Shown: positions 1-13,260 of the stretch, in pieces
How positions within the stretch are numbered: position 1 is the first letter of the stretch
How the letters are laid out: each line of letters starts with the position of its first letter
NCBI GenBank assembly: GCA_007449985.2
Contig: VIIQ02000664.1
Location: 62,001 to 126,000, forward strand
DNA length: 64,000 bases
Direction of reading: 5' to 3'
DNA from: Desmodesmus armatus
Taxonomy: Eukaryota; Chlorophyta; Chlorophyceae; Sphaeropleales; Scenedesmaceae
Program-made: the position numbers and the translations under genes
Notes under the pieces: generated by a model
Seen by the model: only the letters and a program-made list of their open reading frames with translations
The model's database searches: none
Told to the model about the DNA's origin: nothing

Positions 1-319
1 GCATGCTGAGCTGCGATTACGTGGTGTTCGCATTGGTATACAGGTCTTAAAGCTGCATAGCAGCAAACTTCCATCATCTTGCTACACGGCAGCATTCAGT
101 CAGTGCAGCGTCGCCAGCATCATGGGCGAACTGAGCTGGTGCTGTACAGTGTGTGGGAGTACAGAAACACTGGGAACTTCACATGGCGGCTCCTGAGTAA
201 CTAGAGCTTGACACTGCAGTAAAATGCTGCTGGCCACTGCTGCCCCCCTGTGCCCTCACCATCCGCAATTCTCATTGTGTTTTCTTTAACTGCTTTTTTC
301 CTGCACTTTCATGCCGCAG

Positions 320-473
320 GCAGCAGGATTTCCTGGTGTCAGTGCCTCAGCCCGGCAACTACACATTTGCAGTGCAGCCGACGCAAGTGCTGGGCAGCAA
401 AGGGCAAGCCATGCCCAGCAGCTATGGCAACCTAGGCAGCTATCAGTTGATGGTGGCTTGGCCACGAAAGTGA
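320..473 (+). CDS. 3'-terminal exon of a gene starting upstream of the window
   Basis: An acceptor (CCGCAG, ending at 319) is followed by 50 open codons and a TGA stop at 471-473. The encoded text reads like a folded extracellular domain end: a GNYTF strand, then SSYGNLGSYQL, then a short basic tail. The YGxLGxY pattern is common at the end of beta-sandwich domains attached to secreted metalloproteases (PPC-like domains); that family link is an inference from this motif alone. Upstream exons must lie before 320, and I could not join one with confidence inside the first 319 bases. The exon has no ATG of its own, so simple ORF scans miss it. Confidence 0.5.
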
Positions 474-1780
474 GGCTGAGTCTTAGTGCTGCTTCGATTT
501 GCTAACGGCAGCATCAGCTGCCTGGGGTGTGTGAGTGTGTGTGTTGGTTGGGGGGGGGGGGGGGTCTGTTCTTGCACTGGTTGGGTGGTTGGCTGAGATG
601 TTGCTTGGGAGGCTCTAGTTGCGGTGGCAGCCTTGGGGGTAGCAGGACTGTTGGACAGTTTTCATTTTTGCAGAGCATGCTCTGTGGGCGACGTTGGCTT
701 GTTTTGTCGGCTTACAAATCAAGTTGATTAGGGTTGAGTCAGCATTGCATTTTGTCGGCTAGTGTTGAGAGCACTTGTCACGCCCACATGAATCAGAGGT
801 TGTGGAGTGGAGTGGACTGATCAGGGGCTACATGTAGTGTACGCAACGCATGTGTACAGGTTGTGCTGTTGCATGCGTAGGAGCTCCCTGCACAGCTTGT
901 TGCATCCGTCTTGCTGAATGTGCCACACTGATGATCAGTCTGCACCCATATGTTCACTTGTGCATGGGGGGTGCAAACAGCATCGTGTCATTGGGCCAAG
1001 TGCGATTCTACCCCAGGGTTGCATGCTGGGGGTGGCCTTTCATCTCAGGCCTCCACATTTGATGGTGATTGCCAACCTGCTGCTGGTTGTGCTGACTCAC
1101 CAACCTGCCCAGTATCTTCCATTATTTGAAGAAAGTTTAGAAGGGTAGTCACTCTCTGCACCTTGGATGTAAGTTTGACCGCTGGCAGCCGCACAAAACT
1201 TTGTGTGTCAGCCGCCAGCAGTATTTGCCTGTACTGAACCCGGCTACGGTAGCCGCACTACTAGTAGCACTACAACCACTGAGTGCAGCTGCTGTGTTTT
1301 GCAAGGTGTTGTACAGTTGGGGCTTGTACCGCCTGCTGGAGCCTGAGACCCTTGTGGTGAAGCAGTAAGGCCTGCTTTTCTTCGCTGACTGGGGTCAGGT
1401 ACACTTGATGGCCGTACATGCCTTGCCAATCACGTCACCAGAGACTGCCATGACTCTCAGATACACTGCTGGGTGTATGGTACGACTAATGGCCTAGGTT
1501 CATTGCTGGCAGTCACCGCCACCATGGTGGTAGCATTGTTGAGAGCTATACCTTTACATGGCTCTATAGATCTGTAACGATGGGTATAAGCAACATGCTC
1601 GGAGCACCAAAGCCATGCTTCCACTAACCCACCACCGACGTTACGCCACTTGCAAGCAGTCTACCCAAATTGCTTTACCTAATTGGCAGTGACAACATCC
1701 GCACAAAGAATGGACAAGTTCAGGCTCCAACTACAGCAAAAAAAATTCACACTTTCCTGAAGCAACCCCGCCTCTTCCCA
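474..1780. other. Intergenic / 3' flanks, no gene seen
   Basis: Only short shadow ORFs occur here. There is a poly-G run near 549-564. The last 100 bases or so before 1816 are the 3' flank of the leftward beta-helix gene, and they still align with the 3' flank of its paralogue at 47587 onward, so the duplication includes at least part of the 3' UTR. Confidence 0.5.
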
Positions 1781-1815
1781 AAGTGGCAAGCCTGTACATG
1801 CATGTTGCTCAACAC

Positions 1816-4800
1816 TCAGCATGCATCAAGCGCTGCAGCCGGCGGGTGCCGCAGCTGCCCATGGCTTGTGCTCTCAGCGCCCTTGGCATTCTCAGCAGGG
1901 GGCCCTGCCGAGTGCAGCTTGAAGCTGCAGCATCCTGCAGCCCCAACAGCTGCAGTGGCTGGGTGCCTGTGCAGGCACGGCAAGTGCCAGGCATCAATGC
2001 AGGATGGCCGAGTTGGCTGCCGGCCCAGCCCACAGCAGCAGGGTGCAAACCTGACACAGCAGCAACCAAACAGGCGCCGCAGGCGATCCCCACACTGCAA
2101 GAGCCGCAGCAGCCGCCAGAGAGTAGACAGCACGAACGCAATGTTGATCATGAGCACAAACACCCCCATGGCCATTGTGTAGCCATATGGTGGTGTGATG
2201 TTGCGGTATGGCAAAAATGTAAGGCAGGAGAAAGCTGTGGTGACAAGGACTGCAATGCTGCAAAGGGTCACTGAGGCGGCGACCTTGCTGTTATGCGGCT
2301 GAACTAGGAACAAAAGCACACCAATGATCCCTAATGCAGCCATCATAACCAGCAGCTGGAAGTAGACACCCAAAGCATAACCAAATGTGCTTATCATAAC
2401 AAGGATGGTTGTCTGAACCACTACCACAGATTCCCACCAGACAACACGCCATGAGCGATACAGGAACCCGTACTGCTTCCTAAAGGAGTCCTCAACAAGC
2501 AATCCGCGGCGGTTGCTGAGCCAAATGAACACAAACAGCCCTGCTGGTAGCACGAAACAGATCAAGATCAGCAATGGCAAGCCCAGGCCAAGCGCATAAG
2601 CCCTGTGGTAACCCCCCTGCGCATAGCAGCGCTCACTCATATCCTGTGCCAGGAAAGACCCGACTGCCTCTGCAGCGTATGGAGGGGCAACTGGCACATC
2701 TAGCGGGACACACGTGAATAAAGAGAATACTGCATGCGCCCAGGTTGGCAGGAACAGGAAGGATATGCTCAGCGTAAGGCTGAGAAACCTGTCGCGCATG
2801 CTGACAGTGCGCACCTGCCGCCGACCTGACGCCCGCTTGCGCAGCACCAGAAACCACAGCGCATCCAACAAAATCAGCAACAGCAGCATTGCCACAGGCA
2901 TGAGCAGTGAGAATAGTGTCTTCTGCATCGCAACTGGCAACGCTGCAGAGCGAGGCAGCACACAATCCAGCCCAAGGCTGTTTGACGATGCACTTGACCA
3001 GAACCAGCCAACAAACTGAATGGGTTGGGAAAGCGTCGCCGGGTATGGCACAGAGTTGATGTTGATGATGATAAAGAGGTACTGCCCATACACAACCAGC
3101 GGCTTGCAAAGATCTACCGCCCTTGCTTGGTCAGGCACCACGGGGCCAGAGTCAGCCAGTGATAGGGCCGACAGCAAGCGGACCTGCACAAGAACAAGCA
3201 GCATCCATGTCACACATCAACAGCGCAGTCATGGTAAAAATCACCGAACCCGGCAGCACTGCCAGCCGCAGCTGCTGCACGCTGTGGTTCACGCCAAAGC
3301 CACAACGAAGAAGTGTAAGACAATCCGTGATGGTTGTCGTATTGGCAAAACTTTTTGCTGCGACTTGTGCAACCAAATTGCGCAACCGTTACGTCGTGTA
3401 CATGTGCGCTCAAAAAAAGCAAGTGTTAAACCAACTACACTCACCACCACAAGCATCACGAACGCAGCCAGCGCGTACAGCGCGATCATGGCGGCAGGCT
3501 TCATGCACGGCTTGCAGGTAAACGCCTTGACGGTGCCGTACTTCGGCGCACACACCGCGCAAAGATTACCGGTGTAGCCTGGTGCGCACAGATGCGTGCT
3601 TGAGTCATTTTGTGCTGTGCCATCTTGAGGTTCTTTGTAGATGCCTCCTGGACAAGCATCTGGGTTGAAGCACCTGGAGCCCAAAGCGAATTCGACCGGT
3701 AACAGGCTATTTATGGCACAACCAAGCAGCAGATACAACACAAAGGACAGCTTTGGCTAGTGTGCAGCCCCCAGAACACATGCTTCAGCAGCATTCAGAG
3801 TGCTCACACCCAGCACAGCGCCTGCCGACTCACCTGTGCATTTGAATTGAGCGAAGGGAGCTTGACCAAAACCCCGCCACAGGCAAAACAGTTGAGTTCC
3901 CACACTCGGCATTGGGTACGCATATGTCGCATGTACTGTTCACCGGGTTGAAGGAGTAGTAGCCATGGTTGCAGTTCTGGCAGGCATCCCCGTGCTGACA
4001 GTGACATCACCCAGCCCACACTTGGTTACGTGTATCGTAGTGTGGATAGCAGGTATATCGTCAAATGCAGGTGCCAGGAACTTGACAGCGTATGTACCTG
4101 TGCAGACGCAATAAGGGAAGCCATAAGAACCAGTCAGATATCACCTTTGCCGTTGAAGCATACTATTGGCTACGTATCTAGGGGACACAGGGGTCTGTAT
4201 CAGCTCATGCATGTCCACTGGACATAGCACGCGGCGGCAGCACAGCACGCGACTGGACATAGTGTGACACAGCGCACCTGGAGGTTTCAACAGCTTCACA
4301 GGAAAGTGCACCAAGCCATCGTTTCCACTTGTGGCCCTGTGCATCACCACATCATCGAGAACAGCATTGACATCGACAGCTGCAGCTGGCAGTCCTTGTG
4401 GCCCAGTCACCAACAGGACTACATGCAGCACGCCCTCGTCAGCCCTCAAACGGCTGACGTAGTCCCACACAGTGCTGCTGTTCTTGCTGGACAATCTAGA
4501 TGGTACCGCACACAAGTCTGCCTGTGCTAGCGCCGTGTTACCATGCACTGCAGCACGCATCTGTGAAAGCTTGAAGCCTTCACTGCCAAGCAAGACCCCT
4601 CCTCCAAAGGATGCTGCCGTGTTGTTGGTGACCTCCGTGCCGACCATACGCACCGCTGCATAATCTTCCAGCGAAAATCCACCTGCTCTGTCAGCAAGGC
4701 AACCTGAAACCACGCAGTTTGTCAATTGCACAGATGCATTGCCAGCAAAACCCAAACACCCACCTCTTCCCACACAAGTGTTGTTCATGACGGCACATTC

Positions 4801-7800
4801 GGTTGCAACCAGATGCGCACTGCCTTCCACAAGCACTGCACCACCAACAGTGACTGCTTGGTTTTGCTCCAAGCGGCAATGCTGCATGTGCACTCGCCCG
4901 TTGTTATATGTAGTGCGGGGTTGCAGTTGTTGGGCTGTTGCCTGCCTAGCTGTTGCAGTCAAACTTGTGACTGCTCCACTTCCTGCCGGCTGGCCCAGCC
5001 CTGATATGGCCTGCAACCACCCCACGTCCTTCGGTGGTGGTGGTTTGGTCTGTGTTCAGTAAAGCATAGACCTCCCCCAGCCCCGGGTATGCTCAATGCT
5101 GCCCGTTAGAGCCTTCTTAGGTCTCCCATCCTGTCGCCTTCCCATGAGCAGACAGTGATTCTCAGTTCTTGATCGGGTGATTGTAGTCACACAACACTGT
5201 CTGGTCCACATTCTCGGTTCTGTTTCGTGTGGTGGTTTGTTTGTTGCTTGTTTTGTGGTGTCGTGGGTTGCAGCATGCCTTTGTCTTTCTTTGCAGTCGC
5301 CACCCTTCACTTTGGCTTCACCTGCCTTGACATCTTTGTGGCTGGGTCTGGCAGAGTACGTGTGCAGCTGGATGTGATGAGTTGGTTGTGGCTTCTCGAC
5401 GGATCTGAGTTGTGCATGGCCACAGGCTCCTTTTGCAGGGGGGGTGAGGCCTGGTGCCTGGCACCTGGTGCTGACAGACATGCAACCTGTGCCATGCAGG
5501 TTGACAGCTATGGTATACAACAAGGGATATGGAGTGAGGGTACGTATCGGATGATACAGGTCGCAAACCCAAGGGGTTTGGTCCTGCAGCCTGGTATCGT
5601 GGCCGCATGTCATGTGCAGACAAGCTGTGATGTTGTGTTGTCAGATCTGGTTGATGCACTGGTGCAAGGGGTCGAAGAAGCCTCATGTTGAGATCTTGTG
5701 CTGCAAAGCGTTGGCGACCGATTGTGTTGTCGTGCACGCAGATGGCGACTGTAACTGAATCTTGCGCTACATATACACAACCAGTGCGCCCCCAGCAGCA
5801 TGTACGCTGCGGCTATGGGCTATGTTGCAGCCTATAAGCCGGACACTGGCGGTGTCGGTGACGACAAGTGCGCCACCCCCACCCTCAACAGCAGTGCAGC
5901 CTCGCATAGTACAGTTAGTGAGGCTGGCGTCAGCTGTGAGTTCAATGTACATGCAGCCACAACCATTGCTTGACGAACAGTCTTCGAACCTGGTGCCTGC
6001 CACGCTCAGGCTTCCATGTTGAATGTTGATCGCACCTGCATACTCAGCATTTGCAAACTTGAACAAACCACCAACCCAAGTGATGCACCCAGAGGTGTCT
6101 GCAAACAAGCCTCCACCGTATTTCGTTGCAGTTGAGTTGTACACCGTGCAGTTGCGGGCGTGCACTGAACTCATATCGGTTGCATATATGCCTGCACCTT
6201 TTTCAGCATGCAGGTATGACAACGTGCAGGATGACACAAAAAGTGTTGCATTCTGAATCAGACTGCACCCTCCCCCAGAAACACCAGGCTGCTCTAGCCC
6301 TCCGACAATGGTGCTGTCACTAATGATTGCAACCGCATTCTCCAATGCATGAACACATCCACCTTTCCCGTCCTTTGCTACCAAATTGCGAGCAAAGGTA
6401 CCACCGGCAATTTCTGCACGGCTGTTCCCCTCCATTCCCAAAAAACCGCCAAAGCTGGCCCTGTTGTCAACACCTTGTGTCATCGTCAGCACAACACTGC
6501 CGAAGCCGGCTGTGCTGATGGCGCCCCCGGTAGTGCCTGCCGTATTGTTGCGAAACACACAGGATGATGCGGAGGTATGTGCATGATCGTCTGTGAAAAA
6601 GGCACCCCCAAAAGCTGCGACGTTGTTTGCGAAGGTGCAAGACTGCAAGTCGACCCTGACCGCTGGCCCAAACAGACACATCGCTCCACCGTTGCCAATG
6701 GCCCTGTTGCGCAATAAATCTGAGTGTGATACAATCAGAGAAGCTGCTTCAGCAGCATAAACACTTGCACCGTCCGTTCCTGCAGTGTTGTCTGCCATTA
6801 TACATGCCGCAGCCGACATGCTGCCGTTACCGCCGACATACACAGCACCACCAGACTTGATCATTGCGGCGTTGCTGGTCAAATTGGCCGCAATCATATG
6901 CAGGGTCGCACTTTCCTCCACGTCTATACCCCCTGCACTTCTAGCCTTGTTCGCTGCAATCACAACCTTATCAAGCCGCAAGCTTGATGCCTCCCACATT
7001 GCAACGGCACCACCATCCAACTCACTGGCAATGTTGTTCGCAAGGATGCATGACTCTGCACGGGTGCTGCTGTTGCCGTCGGTGTAGATAGCGCCACCGG
7101 ATTGGGTGGCTGTATTGTCGGTCAAGCTAGTTGCAGTCATCTGCAATGACGCATTGTTTGCCAGCCGTAAACCCCCTCCATATGCGCCTGCGTTAGCTTT
7201 GACCACAACACTCTTGAGCCGCAAAAGTGATGCGTCAGCCATGTACACCGCACCACCATTGAGTTCCTTGGCAACATTGCTTCCAAAGATACATGACACT
7301 GCTTGCGTGCTACTGTTACCGCCAGTCCACATAGCACCACCGGATTTGGCAGCTGTGTTGCCGGTCAGGTTGGTCGCAACCATGTGCAGCGTGGCTTTGT
7401 TCTCAACATCGATGCCTCCGGCATACTTGGCTGTGTTGTTGTGAATCAAGCAGCCATCTAAGACCACGCTTGCAGAACCCAACGCCCCCAGTGCACCTCC
7501 GTCCTTCTCCACCCGGTTGTTTGCAAACACGGTGTTGCTGACGATGACCAAACTCGCATTGCTAGTGAACACCCCACCTCCATGTGTGCTCGCGGTGTTG
7601 TTGTGGATTGTCGAATCCAGGATTGTGAGGGTCGAAATGTTAGTTGCACTGAAAGCACCCCCGTATTCCCCAGCGACATTGTCTGCAAGCAGCACGTGCG
7701 CAACCTGCACCTTCGCTTGTTGCCACACTCCCATGCCACCACCATGTGACTGTGCAGCATTACCGACCAACCTGCTGTCAGACAGGTTGAGCCTTGCAGA

Positions 7801-9296
7801 GTCGCTGATGTAGATGCCACCGCCAGCTGCGTCCACATCATTCCTTGTGATGTTGGAGTGCATAATGTCCGCTGTGGAACACACACCAACACGGCACAGC
7901 ACACCAGCATGAGATGATGAGGCAAGGAATTATTCTTGATACGTAAGTACCATGTGCACCATGGCGCCAGGCACCTGATGGCGCATGCAGAAACACAGTT
8001 GCTGGTCGTCCAACGCAACTACCTGATGCTGCAAATGTGGACAACCAACAACAATTTGGACACTTTGAGTGAGACATCACCAATCTGCAAGTCAGTATGC
8101 GTATTCTTGACGTCTGAATCCCTCTGTGGCGAACACCACACTGTTCCTGGGTTGCAAAGCATGGGCAGTGTATGCATCGTGTGCATTCACGTGAATGCAA
8201 TAGCCTGACACAACCTCGAATGCATGCATTGCAGTACTGTCTGCAAACCCACCTGCCGCCGTGAGGAATAGCACAATAGCCCCACCAAAGGATGCTTTGT
8301 TGGCTTTCAGAGTGGAGGCGCGGACAGACAGGTGTGCCTGATCACTTCCATACAAGGCTCCACCATCCACGGCTTCATGTCAATCACGTTGAGGGAAAAA
8401 GCAGCAGTGATGCAGTCAGCAACTATGGTCTCATGTTCATTGTGTGCACCAAAGCGATCTCCAAAGCAATATGCACGTGCTCGCTGGCTTCCTAGCTAAC
8501 TGACTGGCAGGTGTGTAGCCAGCTGCGCATATGTTGCTGGCGCCTGCCATACAAGGTTGCTATACACTGTGTCCAGCCAGCACACACTCTCTGACACGTA
8601 CCCATCCTGAAACATACCTGTATTGTTGTGGAGCAAGGAAGACAGGAGCTTGAGCTGTGCTGAGTTTGTCACACTGATAGCCCCACCACCTTGCTGCGCA
8701 GAGTTGCCTGAGAACGTGCTGAGTTCCACCACCGCCGTACCACCAGCCAGTGCAAGGACGCCACCCACACCAACAAGTGCGTGGTTGTCAGTGAAAACAC
8801 ACTTGCTGAGGTGCAGCCGCACAGTGGCGTTCACAGGGTGCTGCAGGACTGATATGCAACGGGCTGTGTTGCTGTGAAAGTTAGCCCTCTTGAACACGAC
8901 GTTGCTGTGGCCCCCCAAACACACCAAGGACTGTGCCACATGTGAGACGTTGACATGCGCTACTGTAGCGGCCTCAACCACTGCTGTGGTGTCACCACAG
9001 ATTGTTAACAAGCAGCCCCTATTCTTGACACCACAATTGTCAGTTTTACTCCACTGCACACCAGAAAAGCTGCGTTTGAAAGGCGCCAAAATTGGGTGTG
9101 CAGCAGCCTTGATCATGCCTCCAGAGCATGCGATATGCGCAGATTGTAGCCCTGTGATGTGTCCATAGCCCTCCAAATTCAGCCGACATGTCACTATAGC
9201 TGTCACTACCGCTCCCTGCTGCACCAGCAGCAGCAACAGCAGCAAGTGAGATCGCAAGGGCCTTTGCAGCTGTGCCGTCTTGAGTTGTTGACACAA
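1816..9296 (-). pseudogene. Decaying copy of a Pmp-repeat beta-helix / multi-pass membrane protein
   Basis: Seven exons match the intact gene at 40218-47586: 9296-8618, 8372-8253, 7871-5772, 4908-4278, 4097-3834, 3673-3445 and 3183-1816 (stop TGA). The product would have a hydrophobic leader, then many right-handed beta-helix coils with GGA[LIV]/NNTA motifs (polymorphic outer membrane protein type). After these come a Cys-rich exon, a C-x-P-C-type linker, and about eight membrane spans ending in a Cys cluster. Three lesions are visible. No in-frame ATG precedes the leader; the frame opens at a TTG near 9296. An 863-bp inverted-repeat insertion (4909-5771) splits the coil exon and adds an in-frame TAG. 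One base is missing near 3983-3994 in the Cys-rich exon, which shifts the frame to an early TGA. It has three 80-residue coil modules where the intact copy has six. The membrane exon itself is still fully open, so the decay is recent or that part is under selection. Splicing around the insertion is possible but would not repair the deletion. Confidence 0.7.
4909..5771. mobile_element. 863-bp insertion with terminal inverted repeats, likely non-autonomous DNA transposon
   Basis: The ends are TGTAGTGC (4909-4916) and GCGCTACA (5764-5771). They form an imperfect inverted repeat that extends with mismatches to about 20 bases. Each end is flanked by TATA (4905-4908 and 5772-5775), which reads as a target-site duplication of TA or TATA. 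Removing the element and one TATA restores a continuous reading frame of the length found in the paralogue (11 residues between conserved positions in both). No transposase is encoded. The element introduces a TAG just inside its 5' end (minus-strand sense). An acceptor-like TTGCAG near 5011-5016 is followed by an open frame into the host exon, so part of it could be exonised. Confidence 0.75.
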
Positions 9297-12200
9297 AGAG
9301 AGGATTGCAAGTGCCCAAGATTGCAGGCGACAGCAAAAAGGGTCGCTGTTAGGTCACGGAGTTTGCTTCGAAACATGGAGACAACGAGACGCGCTTGGCA
9401 CGGGTATAGAACGAAATATGGGCTTCTGAATGTAAGGTGACACTTGGGTGATGTTCAGCCTTGCAACTTGTGGAGTTGCAGTACCGCGATCTCTGACCCT
9501 GAAACCGTCACATAATTGCTGCGGTGAGCAGGGCGTACATCTGCAGACACAACAGCGCTGCAGCCTACCAGCCTACTTGGACGCGCTGGCTGCACATGCC
9601 TTCATGATCAGGTGGCCGCAGGTAGCCTGCAGGGCTGGGGTCACACCTTTGCACTGGGCACTGGCAGGGGTAGTAAGGGCCTTAGTACCCCTGGGCACAG
9701 GCATGTTCAATGGCTGTGTATGTATCCGCACTCTTCCATAGCACCGTGTTAGGCAGGGACTTCGAAGTGATTTGCTATGACTGCCAGTCACGGTACCTGC
9801 AGTGGGTTTGCATACCGCTCCCAGCTCAGCATGACTGTGCGCCTGACAGGGTCTTAGGGACACAGCTGTATCAGTTCCATCCCCTTGCTAATTGTACCGC
9901 CAGTTGATGGTGTCTCAATTGATAGGAAGAGCCTGGTCAACCTGCCACTTTGGCACAGTCATGCCAACTGCAACACCATCCTTTAGCATGCCAACTGCAT
10001 CACATGGACACAGTACTGCGGCACACGCCCGCAGCTAGACCGGTTGATCCCCAGAGGTGATGCTAAGGTGGTGGTGGTGGTGGGGGTGGGGGTCACTTGA
10101 CGGTCAAGACAGCTCTGCACCCCTACGGCTGCTTGGTCGCTTTTGTTACAGCATTCATGATGTGCACACAAGGCTGTGCTTAGAACTGCACTCTTGTTCA
10201 AGGTAGCGATGACGCACGACGCGATCAAGGCATCAACCGCAGCTTGTGCTTCATCCAACGAGCGCCCACGGTCAAACAGTCAATCAGCATGTGCAGGTTC
10301 CTGCAGCCCTCACAACAGGCACACTGCTACATGTTGTGAATGCATGCAGAAATGACCATGTGTGCACATGCACAGCCGTTGCTGGACATGTCCTGTTGTG
10401 CGCAAAAGGGCCAGCTCATGCAGCTGCCAACGACAGACAGGTCCGCCGCCTAACACAACTGTTGCTGCAGCTTAGACGCCACAAAGACAATGAAACAATG
10501 CCGCACAAAAGAATGAGCTGTGAGCAGCACAAACCCTCCGCACAGAAAGAGCAGCGATACACACCAAGCAGACATGTTTGTACAACACTCAGCAGCCTGC
10601 CATATGGTTCATAAGCAATGCGCCAACAGCACTTGCACTGCATGAAAGCGAAACAGCTCCACACACTGCAAAGATGTCAATTTCCAGAACTGACACCTTC
10701 GCCAGCACCCTTGCAGGCCTTTATTTGAACTTTCAAGGTCGTTCATATGCTGCTAGGGTAGCGACTACCTCCATACTTCCCCCAAAGCAAGGCATCCTCC
10801 ACACCAATGCGGCCAGGGTGCAGAGGGTGCAAGCAAACTACATGAACTGCTCATGCACATCTTCCTTGCGCTGTGTGTTGCGCAAGCGCAGTGACAAACA
10901 ACAGTACACGCCAGAAAAATTGCCAGAATGAGGCTTGCACTGACGGCAGGACTCAGCCTGAACAGTGCTGCAGTTTGGTGTTGTAATAGAACTTGCTAAA
11001 GCACGACCGCCCTGTTAGACAGTGGCGCGGCAATGTGATTGAGATGCATGGCACAACAGTGAGACCAAAGCGCAGCAGCATTGGTGTGGCTACAACCTTC
11101 CGTCCAAAACAACCTGCACACGACACTACACAGCTGTACAGTGCCGTAATCAGTCCGAAAATATAGTGCTGCAGGTTGCAGTTGAAAGCTGAAAACAAGC
11201 TGCGTAGACGCAACCGGCAACATGTCAACATAAGCAGCCCCAGTCTCATGACTGGAACAGCTGCTGCCTGCGCATGTGCCAGTGCCCTTAGAATCCGGCA
11301 AAACAAGCCACCAAAACTGTCTGAGCAGCAATACCAGCACGGCACGTGGGGTTGTGCTGTAGCGCCTAGTCAAACAAGCATATGGCCTGCACCTTTTGTG
11401 CGGTCAGTCCGCCAACATAGGGCAGCACAGCAAAGAGCCGGCACAGAACGAGTCCAGTCTGCCAAAAGCTCTGCATACCACGCTGTTGCCAAGTGGGCCA
11501 CCCTTGCCTACGCTTCGTGCATGCAAGTCTCTTCGCCAACACATACACATACAGATGAGTGCAATCCTCTAACAAATAACAACTGTACACAACAGTGTCC
11601 TGCCATGCAACTAAAGCAAGCTTGCATTCCAATTGCCATCTGTCTCAGAAACAGGGCAGTCCGCTTATCAACGACACAACCTCATGAGTGCATATCCACA
11701 CCCACCCACAGCGCAGAACCAGACGTCAACTTCCATGAACAAACCATAAAGCCTTATCGACCCAGCACACCTCACAGAACATGGAACCAAGGACTATGGC
11801 TGCCAGTGCGGCATAGATACACCATGGCACAGGGCACACTTATACAGGTACTCACAGAAAGTATGCACACATAGCCCCCTCACAGAGCGCCCTTGTTGAC
11901 GCATACAACTGCCATGCATGGCGCTCGTGCTTGACAGCGCAAGGCCCTTGGCTATACAGAAAACCATGAACTAGCACCACCAAGAGCGCCATGCCATCAT
12001 TCCGCAGCCAAACCACAACCAAAAGGGCTTCACCCTATAGGGCTTTGTTGCACCCATGCATTGTGCTCAGGCAGCGTGTTACTGCTTATGCTCTCGACAC
12101 TCCCACCAGCAATGCCCATGTAAGGACAGCAGGCAAAGGTCCCAACCCACGTAAAGCTACACAGGCCACAAGGCCCTCAGCAGCAAAAGTACACACTGCC

Positions 12201-12352
12201 GTCTTACAGGCGCTGGCAACCTCTGGCCCCGTAAATGCCCAAACCATATCCCACAGTCAACCCCAGGCACGCGCCCAACACAGCCACCAGAAAGACCCCG
12301 CCCCCACACGCAAACCATACATATAGCTACAAGGCAAGTCGCAGCAGCACTC
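9297..12352. other. No supportable gene
   Basis: This holds upstream sequence of the decayed gene and a stretch rich in CA and short repeats. A GGT-rich run lies at about 10066-10093. Minus-strand open stretches at 10953-11345 are hydrophobic, but they have no splice context or motif that I can defend. The 3' end of the small membrane-protein gene (12353 upward) may run in here if its donor at 12357 is used. Confidence 0.4.
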
Positions 12353-13260
12353 TCACCAAGTGAACCTCACAAGCTTGCGGTGTTGCTGCCTGCGCCGGTG
12401 GCGTCCATACACCGCATCCCACACCCCATTAGCGGCAGTGCCATCATCCATTGCAGCAGCTGCTGCAGCCACGCCTGGCTGGCTTAAGCCTACCCCTGCA
12501 TTGCTGCTGTGGCTCCACACAGTGATGTGTGCTTCCCTGCCATCCTGATACTGCAGGGCACCATCGCACAAGCTGCTGTAGGAGGCACCAGTGTGCTGGA
12601 CTTGGCAGTTGACCATGCCTGATGTTGGGGCCTGTGGCGGCAGGGTGTGCAGGGCAGGAGGAGAGCGGTGAGTGGGGATGGTGTTGTGGGGCTGCTGAGG
12701 ATATAGTCGCAAGAAGTGGATGTTGATGTGCAGGCTGTAGCTATGCTGCAATCAGCAGTCTGTGAGAGTGACCTGAGTGACAACTTGCAGCTGCAGGTCC
12801 GTTGGGGGAGGGGTTCATCACTCACACATCACTTATCCAGGTGTGTGGCACATGCGGCAAGATTGATCATAGCAGGCCACTTCTCCGTTTGATTCGCTAT
12901 AGTGAGTCCGTAAAAGAGCCTGCTCACCATGGTAATTGCTCCTGTGGTAGGGTGTGAGAGCGGTTTCCCCAAGGGTGTGAACATCAGCAGAGCGGCTACA
13001 ACTGCAGCCACCAGCAGACTGCCCAGCACTACAGGCCACTTGATGCGGCAACGATGCAACTGCTGACTGCCATGCTGTTGTAGCTTTGAGCACATCTTCT
13101 GTTGGAGGAAACACCGCTGTTGGCTCTGCTGCTCACGTTGCTGCAGCAGGAGCTGGCAGCTCTGGGGCTGGCCAATCTTGAGGTCATAGGAGAAGCTAGC
13201 CTGGCTGTAAAGCTTAAATGGGGACTCGTCTATGCTGGCCGCGTATGCTGCATAAGACAT
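12353..13260 (-). CDS. Small single-pass membrane protein, unknown function
   Basis: Exon 1 runs from the ATG at 13260 to a good donor (ACCATG|GTGAGC) at 12928. Exon 2 starts at 12631 after GCCACAG and stays in frame to a TGA at 12353, giving about 203 residues. The first 70 residues are Gln-rich. They are followed by a basic stretch (HRCRIKW) and one strong membrane span (about residues 75-93), which suggests a cytosolic N terminus and a lumenal or outer C terminus. The C-terminal part has two Cys, an Ala run and a basic end (RHRRRQQHRK). An alternative donor (ACTTG|GTGAGAG) just before the stop could link to more exons at lower coordinates. I recognise no family. The layout recalls type II anchored proteins, but this is only shape. 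Confidence 0.5.

Noticed and set aside
1670..2274. Plus-strand ORFs of 160-170 codons
   Set aside because: They are antisense shadows of the membrane exon of the leftward beta-helix gene, which has conserved paralogous protein sequence.
4909..5771. Ordinary spliceosomal intron
   Set aside because: Its ends form an inverted repeat with a flanking duplication, no AG stands at the 3' boundary, and the paralogue has no intron there; partial splicing from inside the element remains possible.
10953..11373. Hydrophobic minus-strand frames as extra exons of the small membrane protein
   Set aside because: No acceptor with the right phase and no motif; left as unassigned sequence.
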